Of a stretch of 7,328 nucleotides of DNA, positions 7,097 through 7,328 are shown in pieces. The number at the start of each line of letters is the position of its first letter. Position 1 is the stretch's first letter. The stretch is from the NCBI GenBank assembly GCA_039925865.1, contig JBDSYA010000327.1, positions 1 to 7,328 on the forward strand, written 5' to 3'. The translations under genes and the position numbers were made by a program. Under the pieces are notes generated by a model. That model was not told the DNA's origin and searched no databases. It saw nothing but the letters and a program-made list of their open reading frames with translations. This DNA comes from JBDSYA01 sp039925865. GTDB lineage: Bacteria; Bacteroidota; Ignavibacteria; Tepidaquicellales; Tepidaquicellaceae.

Positions 7097-7328
7097 ATGC
7101 GTTCATTCAAAACTATAATTCTTCCGGCAATTGTTTTCTATTTTTTACTTTTATCCCAAAACATTTTAGGACAGTATGTCTGGCAAAATCCTATACCCAA
7201 TAGTAATTTCGTCCGTGGAGTTTTTGTATTTGATTCATCTACAGCTGTCGCTGTCGGATATCCGCAGTCCTTTTATAAATCGACTGACATGGGAAACACC
7301 TGGACGGTCACAGAATTTAACGGCGGCA
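7097..7328 (+). CDS. Exported Ycf48/BNR-like propeller protein, 3'-partial
   Basis: An open frame begins at the ATG at 7097 and runs off the window after 77 complete codons. Residues 1-25 form a Sec signal peptide: Arg2 and Lys5, then a hydrophobic stretch at about 7-20, with probable cleavage after Gly25 before Gln26-Tyr27. The mature start, YVWQNPIPNSNFVRGVFVFD, then the AVAVG segment, a K-S-T-D-x-G pattern at 61-66 and NTW at 67-69, matches the first blade of Ycf48-like/BNR (sialidase Asp-box type) propellers, here S-T-D-M-G-N-T-W. In T9SS-bearing lineages such proteins often end with a sorting domain like that of the preceding gene, but the C-terminus is outside the window, so this is inference. 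Despite the photosystem-assembly name attached to the family, no photosynthetic role is implied. No Shine-Dalgarno precedes the ATG. The upstream ATG at 7070 stops after seven codons, which supports the chosen start. Confidence 0.85.
   Translation, partial: MRSFKTIILPAIVFYFLLLSQNILGQYVWQNPIPNSNFVRGVFVFDSSTAVAVGYPQSFYKSTDMGNTWTVTEFNGG

Noticed and set aside
1..7328. CRISPR array, transposon, toxin-antitoxin or defence system
   Set aside because: No regularly spaced repeats with unique spacers, no transposase or terminal inverted repeats, and no small paired genes were found on either strand.

Overview
The window looks like chromosomal DNA from an AT-rich, Gram-negative bacterium of the Bacteroidota/Chlorobiota/Ignavibacteriota group, with Ignavibacteriota-like lineages the best guess. 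Two things point there. The C-terminus of the 989-residue protein is a textbook type IX secretion (T9SS) sorting domain of the QNYPNPFNP type. The three visible start codons also lack a Shine-Dalgarno sequence, as is common in this group. The lineage is inferred from protein style, not from a marker gene.

Layout, all on the + strand: (1) 1-2577, the 3' part of a large envelope protein that joins the end of a gluzincin-type (peptidase MA-like) domain, a six-repeat TolB/PD40 beta-propeller and an Omp85/D15-like outer-membrane beta-barrel; its true start is upstream of the window. (2) 2578-2892, an intergenic stretch with a GATTTTAGATTT direct/inverted repeat and a complete tRNA-Arg(UCU). (3) 2893-3582, a complete classical short-chain dehydrogenase/reductase. 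(4) 3583-3924, a very AT-rich gap with no convincing gene and a 14-bp direct repeat near its end. (5) 3925-6894, a complete 989-residue secreted protein: signal peptide, N-terminal propeller-like region, two ASH/choice-of-anchor-D-like domains, an FG-GAP/PQQ-like calcium-motif propeller and the T9SS sorting domain. (6) 6895-7096, a gap with a heptanucleotide-period tract and a stem-loop. (7) 7097-window end, the start of another exported protein with a Ycf48/BNR-like propeller opening.

Functionally the window is dominated by envelope and exported proteins. The first gene would place a propeller and protease-like domain on the periplasmic face of an outer-membrane barrel. The 989-residue protein, and probably the truncated last gene, would be delivered to or beyond the cell surface. 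The tRNA and the dehydrogenase sit between them with no visible functional link. Gaps between genes are long and there are no overlapping starts and stops, so nothing shows a tight operon. I found no CRISPR array, transposase, phage gene or defence system. The most unusual item is the protease-propeller-barrel fusion.
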